Shown here in pieces: positions 13,974 through 16,542 of a stretch of DNA of 16,542 nucleotides. The stretch is from contig JAGXHC010000237.1 in assembly GCA_024636405.1 (NCBI GenBank), positions 1-16,542 of the forward strand, given 5' to 3'. The DNA is from Sulfitobacter sp. (GTDB taxonomy: Bacteria > Pseudomonadota > Alphaproteobacteria > Rhodobacterales > Rhodobacteraceae). Position numbers and translations under genes: made by a program. Each line of letters opens with the position of its first letter. Within the stretch, counting starts at the first letter, position 1. The notes beneath the pieces are model-generated. The model did no database searches, was not told the DNA's origin, and saw nothing but the letters and a program-made list of their open reading frames with translations.

Positions 13974-14729
13974 GTGAGAAAAAACAACCTGCCCGTGCCG
14001 CCGCTGGATGGTTTCTGGGTCACGCTGAGCCTGCTAAGCCGCCTGCCGTTGCCAACTGTGCCGCGTGCCGCCTTTGATGCCGCGCCGCGCGCCGTGGGGT
14101 GGTATCCGCTGGCGGGTCTGGTGCTGGGACTGTTGGCGGTGACTGCGGGGCAGATCGCGCTGGCACTTGATCTTGGGTCCGCCATCGCTGCCGGCGTGGT
14201 AATCGCCACTATGATGCTGCTGAGCGGAGCGATGCATGAGGATGGATTGGCCGACACCGCTGACGGATTTTGGGGGGCAATGACCCCGGCGCGTCAGCTT
14301 GAAATCATGAAGGACAGCCAGATTGGCAGCTACGGCGTTCTGGCGCTGATCATCGTCACCGGTCTGCGCTGGATCGCGCTGACGATGCTTCTGGGCGCGG
14401 CACCCTGGGCCTATGTTGCCGTTGCCGCGCTGTCGCGCGCTGTGTTGCCGCTGCTCATGGCCACAACGCCGCATGCCCGAAGCACGGGCCTGTCGCACAG
14501 TGTCGGGCGGCCCGAACTGGCAACGGCGTGGCAGGCCGTGGCGATTGGCGCAGCAGTTGCATTGCTTTTTGGCGGATGGGCTGTGATCTGGGCGCTGGTG
14601 CTGGCGCTGCTGTTGGTTTGGGGCCTGCGCAGGCTGGCCCTGCGCAAGATCGGTGGCCAGACCGGCGATGTTCTGGGCGCGGCACAACAACTCGCCGAGG
14701 TTGTGATTTTGCTGTGCCTCATCAGTTAG
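13974..14729 (+). CDS. cobS: Adenosylcobinamide-GDP ribazoletransferase (cobalamin synthase)
   Basis: The protein has 252 residues from GTG 13974. The frame is open further upstream, but there is no in-frame ATG near the usual N-terminus and a longer form would overlap cobT; the GTG has only a weak GGGA upstream. CobS joins adenosylcobinamide-GDP with alpha-ribazole (phosphate) in the inner membrane, the last assembly step of cobalamin. Visible motifs: FWVTLSLLSRLPLP at the start; the metal-binding MHEDGLADTADGFWG (H88, E89, D90, D94, D97); MKDSQIGSYG with D114; and GGQTGDVLGAAQQLAE near the C-terminus, all family hallmarks. About six hydrophobic segments fit a polytopic membrane protein. It is divergent from cobT, which supplies its substrate. 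Confidence 0.94.
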   Translation: MRKNNLPVPPLDGFWVTLSLLSRLPLPTVPRAAFDAAPRAVGWYPLAGLVLGLLAVTAGQIALALDLGSAIAAGVVIATMMLLSGAMHEDGLADTADGFWGAMTPARQLEIMKDSQIGSYGVLALIIVTGLRWIALTMLLGAAPWAYVAVAALSRAVLPLLMATTPHARSTGLSHSVGRPELATAWQAVAIGAAVALLFGGWAVIWALVLALLLVWGLRRLALRKIGGQTGDVLGAAQQLAEVVILLCLIS

Positions 14730-14803
14730 ACAAATCGGTGGTCGCACTGTCTTTCCGCCGCATCACATGCCCAACGCGGCACGACACCAATGGCAGGCAA
14801 CGG

Positions 14804-14831
14804 AAAACCGCGCCCGGTTTCCCGGACGCGG
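14804..14831 (-). terminator. Terminator downstream of carD
   Basis: CCGCG-C-CCGG (14808-14817) pairs with CCGG-A-CGCGG (14822-14831) around a 4-nt loop, giving nine base pairs with one C-A mismatch. On the minus strand the stem is followed by TTTT (14804-14807), which fits termination of carD 26 bp after its stop. On the plus strand the downstream U-run is poor, so it serves cobS less well. The rest of 14730-14856 holds no gene. Confidence 0.65.
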
Positions 14832-14856
14832 CCAGACATTTCCCCTATCGCGGGCC

Positions 14857-15369
14857 CTAGGCGGCGACGCGGCTTTCCAGCACATCGCCAACCTGCTTGG
14901 CCGCGGCCAGTTCATCCCCACCAGATACGGCAGCCACTTCGCGGGTCAGCCGCTCAAGCGCTGCCTCGTAAAGCTGACGCTCGGAATAGGATTGTTCGCG
15001 CTGGTCGTCGGTGCGGTGCAGATCGCGCACGACCTCAGCGATGGCGATCAGATCGCCGGAGTTGATCTTCTGCTCATATTCCTGTGCGCGGCGCGACCAC
15101 ATCGCGCGCTTGACCTTGGCCTTGCCCTTAAGCGTCTTCATCGCGTGGGTGATCACATCCGGCGAGGACAGCGCGCGCATGCCGATTTCCGTTGCCTTAT
15201 GCGTCGGCACCCGCAGGGTCATCTTATCTTTCTCAAACGAGATAACAAACAGCTCCAGCGAAATGCCGGCAACTTCTTGCTGCTCAATCGAGATGATCTG
15301 ACCAACGCCATGCGCCGGGTAGACGACGAATTCATTGGGGCGGAAATCAAGCTTTTTCGACTTTGTCAT
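14857..15369 (-). CDS. carD: CarD/CdnL-family RNA polymerase-binding transcriptional regulator
   Basis: The protein has 170 residues; GAGGAG (minus, 15377-15382) lies 7 nt before the ATG. Residues about 8-65 (FRPNEFVVYPAHGVGQIISIE, LELFVISFEKDKMTLRVP) form the Tudor-like domain that binds the RNA polymerase beta subunit. The C-terminal helical domain begins near residue 66 and contains the conserved RAMWSRRAQEYEQKINSGDL segment; W91 corresponds to the tryptophan that wedges into the promoter upstream fork in characterised CarD/CdnL proteins. The protein stabilises open promoter complexes, particularly at rRNA and housekeeping promoters. It is the last gene of the minus-strand cluster after fdxA, but the 351-bp gap suggests its own promoter. 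Confidence 0.93.
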   Translation of the reverse strand: MTKSKKLDFRPNEFVVYPAHGVGQIISIEQQEVAGISLELFVISFEKDKMTLRVPTHKATEIGMRALSSPDVITHAMKTLKGKAKVKRAMWSRRAQEYEQKINSGDLIAIAEVVRDLHRTDDQREQSYSERQLYEAALERLTREVAAVSGGDELAAAKQVGDVLESRVAA

Positions 15370-15720
15370 GTAGTGGCTCCTCAGATGCGGGATATTCCCA
15401 CAGGGTGTCTTGTGAATCTTCGATCCAGAGCATCACGCAAGCAAACGGGCGTGGGGCCCATTGACCCGCGTCCGGTGCATGTGGTGTGAATTCAGGTTTA
15501 GTCCGATCCCATACGGCTGAACCTGCAAGACCGCCGGTCCGTGCCGACGGCTTTTGTTCTGATTTCAAAGGTCCAATTCCTTCAACTTGGGGCCATCATA
15601 CCACAAAATCACCCCCCCTGAAAGCTGCCGCGAGGTAACCTTTGGGTAATTTGTATAAATTCAGAGACTTAATGCCGTCTGGCCGGGTTCCCGACCACGC
15701 AAAACGACCGAATCAGCAGG
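15370..15720 (-). other. Long intergenic/leader region between fdxA and carD
   Basis: About 350 bp on the minus strand. GGCCGGGTTCCCGACC (15681-15696) is a short GC-rich hairpin 25 bp after the fdxA stop, a weak terminator candidate. A TATGAT box (minus, 15595-15600) with TTTCAG about 18 bp upstream could be a carD promoter, which would leave a leader of more than 200 nt. A TTG-started 73-codon frame (15347-15568) has AAGGA 9 nt upstream and overlaps the first 23 bp of carD, but its third-position GC is about 45 percent, lower than the surrounding genes, so I do not call it a gene. Confidence 0.4.
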
Positions 15721-16056
15721 TCAGCCACCCTCACCCGGGTTTTCAGAAAACAAATCCATCTTGCCGGTCTTGCTCTCCATTTCCTCGGCGTTGGGCAGCG
15801 GATCTTTTTTGGTGATGATCACGGGCCAAAGCTCGGAGTATTTGCGATTGAACTCAACCCATTTCTCCATATCCGGCTCCGTGTCCGGCTTTATCGCGTC
15901 AACCGGGCATTCCGGTTCGCACACACCACAATCGATGCATTCATCGGGGTGGATCACCAACATGTTCTCGCCTTCGTAAAAGCAATCTACCGGACAAACC
16001 TCGACACAGTCGGTGAATTTGCAGGCGATGCAGGCGTCGTTGACGATGTAGGTCAT
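15721..16056 (-). CDS. fdxA: Seven-iron ferredoxin FdxA ([3Fe-4S][4Fe-4S])
   Basis: The 111-residue length is typical of the Azotobacter FdI-like family. The cysteine layout matches with an offset of one: C9, C17 and C50 for the [3Fe-4S] cluster; C21, C40, C43 and C46 for the [4Fe-4S] cluster; C12 and C25 at the free-cysteine positions. [20 protein letters not shown] and [16 protein letters not shown] are the diagnostic segments, and the extended C-terminal tail ([15 protein letters not shown]) is family-specific. It is a soluble low-potential electron carrier whose partner is not evident here. The gene follows the S4-domain gene by 52 bp on the same strand and may be co-transcribed with it. 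The ribosome binding site is weak. Confidence 0.96.
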   Translation of the reverse strand: MTYIVNDACIACKFTDCVEVCPVDCFYEGENMLVIHPDECIDCGVCEPECPVDAIKPDTEPDMEKWVEFNRKYSELWPVIITKKDPLPNAEEMESKTGKMDLFSENPGEGG

Positions 16057-16108
16057 GGGATCATCTTTATCTCTGGGAACTGACGTCTAGCTAAATCACG
16101 GCGCGGCA

Positions 16109-16495
16109 TCATTCAAGGTTACGCGACCGGGAAAGATCAAGCGCGCGCCGGTCCCGCTTTGTGGGGCGTCCTTTTCCCTCAAACGCCGGATTTTCAGGAG
16201 TTTTATTCTCGGGCTTCGGGACCGGCGGGGACATATCGGTATAAAGCGCCTGCGCTTCCGCAGCAGGTCCGCGCCTTGTTCCGATGGCATCGACACGGAT
16301 AACCCGAACATGATCGCCCTGCGCAAAGGTCAGCACATCACCAGCGTTTACCATGCTGGCCCGCTTGTGCGTCAGCACCCCGTTGATCCGTACCGCACCC
16401 CCCTGGACCTTTGCGGCGGCAAGGCTGCGCGTCTTGAAAAACCGCGCATGCCAAAGCCATTTATCAAGTCGCAGCTTTGTCAAAGCCTCGGCCAA
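16109..16495 (-). CDS. S4-domain RNA-binding protein, HslR (Hsp15) type
   Basis: The protein has 128 residues. Residues about 8-70 form the S4 domain: LRLDKWLWHARFFKTRSLAA, GGAVRINGVLTHKRASMV and AGDVLTFAQGDHVRVIRV are its three usual blocks. A basic, Pro-rich tail follows (PVPKPENK, GKGRPTKRDRRALD). E. coli Hsp15 binds the 50S subunit carrying a stalled nascent chain, and a role in ribosome rescue is likely here. The start must be TTG 16495, because TAA (16496-16498) is directly upstream in frame and no ATG or GTG lies before the domain. The TAA belongs to the preceding gene in the same frame, so the two genes abut with no gap and are probably translationally coupled. Confidence 0.92.
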   Translation of the reverse strand: MAEALTKLRLDKWLWHARFFKTRSLAAAKVQGGAVRINGVLTHKRASMVNAGDVLTFAQGDHVRVIRVDAIGTRRGPAAEAQALYTDMSPPVPKPENKTPENPAFEGKGRPTKRDRRALDLSRSRNLE

Positions 16496-16542
16496 TTATT
16501 TGCCGTCTTTTAGCCCCATAAGGGCCGCTGCAAAGGGATTAT
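16496..16542 (-). CDS. C-terminal end of the upstream gene, probably a DEAD/DEAH-type helicase (partial)
   Basis: On the minus strand an open frame enters from the right edge and stops at TAA 16496-16498, giving the tail NPFAALMGLKDGK. The next in-frame codon is the TTG start of the S4-domain gene. I recall helicase-related proteins ending in a similar 'PFAALxxLK' tail directly upstream of the S4 / fdxA / carD genes in Rhodobacteraceae. The visible tail is too short to assign by itself, so the function rests on synteny. Confidence 0.5.
   Translation of the reverse strand, partial: NPFAAALMGLKDGK

Noticed and set aside
14767..15489. 240-codon plus-strand ORF opposite carD
   Set aside because: It is the antisense shadow of carD, whose protein is unmistakable.
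15347..15568. 73-codon TTG-started minus-strand ORF upstream of carD
   Set aside because: It has an SD-like AAGGA, but third-position GC is about 45 percent, lower than in neighbouring genes; it overlaps carD and shows no family resemblance. It is kept only as a note in the intergenic region.

Overview
The window looks like chromosomal DNA of an alphaproteobacterium, most likely Rhodobacteraceae (Roseobacter group). This rests on moderately high GC coding sequence, the S4-domain protein / FdxA ferredoxin / CarD cluster at the right end, and family-typical forms of MetY, HPPD, CobT and CobS. It is an inference from remembered family patterns, not from a database search. No tRNA, rRNA or CRISPR array was seen.

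Left part (1-3714): the window opens in the 3' end of an IS5-family insertion sequence. A small four-helix membrane protein of unknown function follows, then a divergent pair: a Pro/Ala-rich, probably exported protein (minus) and a GT-A-like glycosyltransferase (plus). Next come a weakly supported ORF behind a good sigma70-like promoter and a small lipoprotein. This is the most accessory-looking part.

Middle (3715-9201): metY (O-acetylhomoserine sulfhydrylase) has a structured 5' region with mutually exclusive hairpins. It converges on a SIMPL/DUF541 periplasmic protein across a perfect 11-bp hairpin. Divergent from the SIMPL gene is a 1000-codon ORF, the most interesting object here. Its N-terminus resembles the actin-like domain of GspL/PilM. 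Then come a long Pro-rich linker, one transmembrane helix, a periplasmic region with three LRPxxRP repeats, and a C-terminal domain resembling GspC/PilP. It looks like an orphan fusion of secretion or pilus inner-membrane platform parts, with no other secretion genes in the window.

Right part (9202-16542): hppD (tyrosine catabolism) is divergent from an Lrp/AsnC regulator, with dyad symmetries between them, and the regulator is probably co-transcribed with a KefB/KefC-type cation:proton antiporter. cobT and cobS (cobalamin lower-ligand attachment and the final synthase step) diverge from a 78-bp promoter region. The minus-strand cluster at the right edge runs: end of an upstream gene (probably a helicase), S4 RNA-binding protein, fdxA, carD. 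It is closed by a terminator after carD.

Most of the window is ordinary housekeeping metabolism. The points worth following are the fused secretion-platform-like protein, the metY leader, the candidate leaderless ORF, and the operator-like dyads in the divergent intergenic regions.
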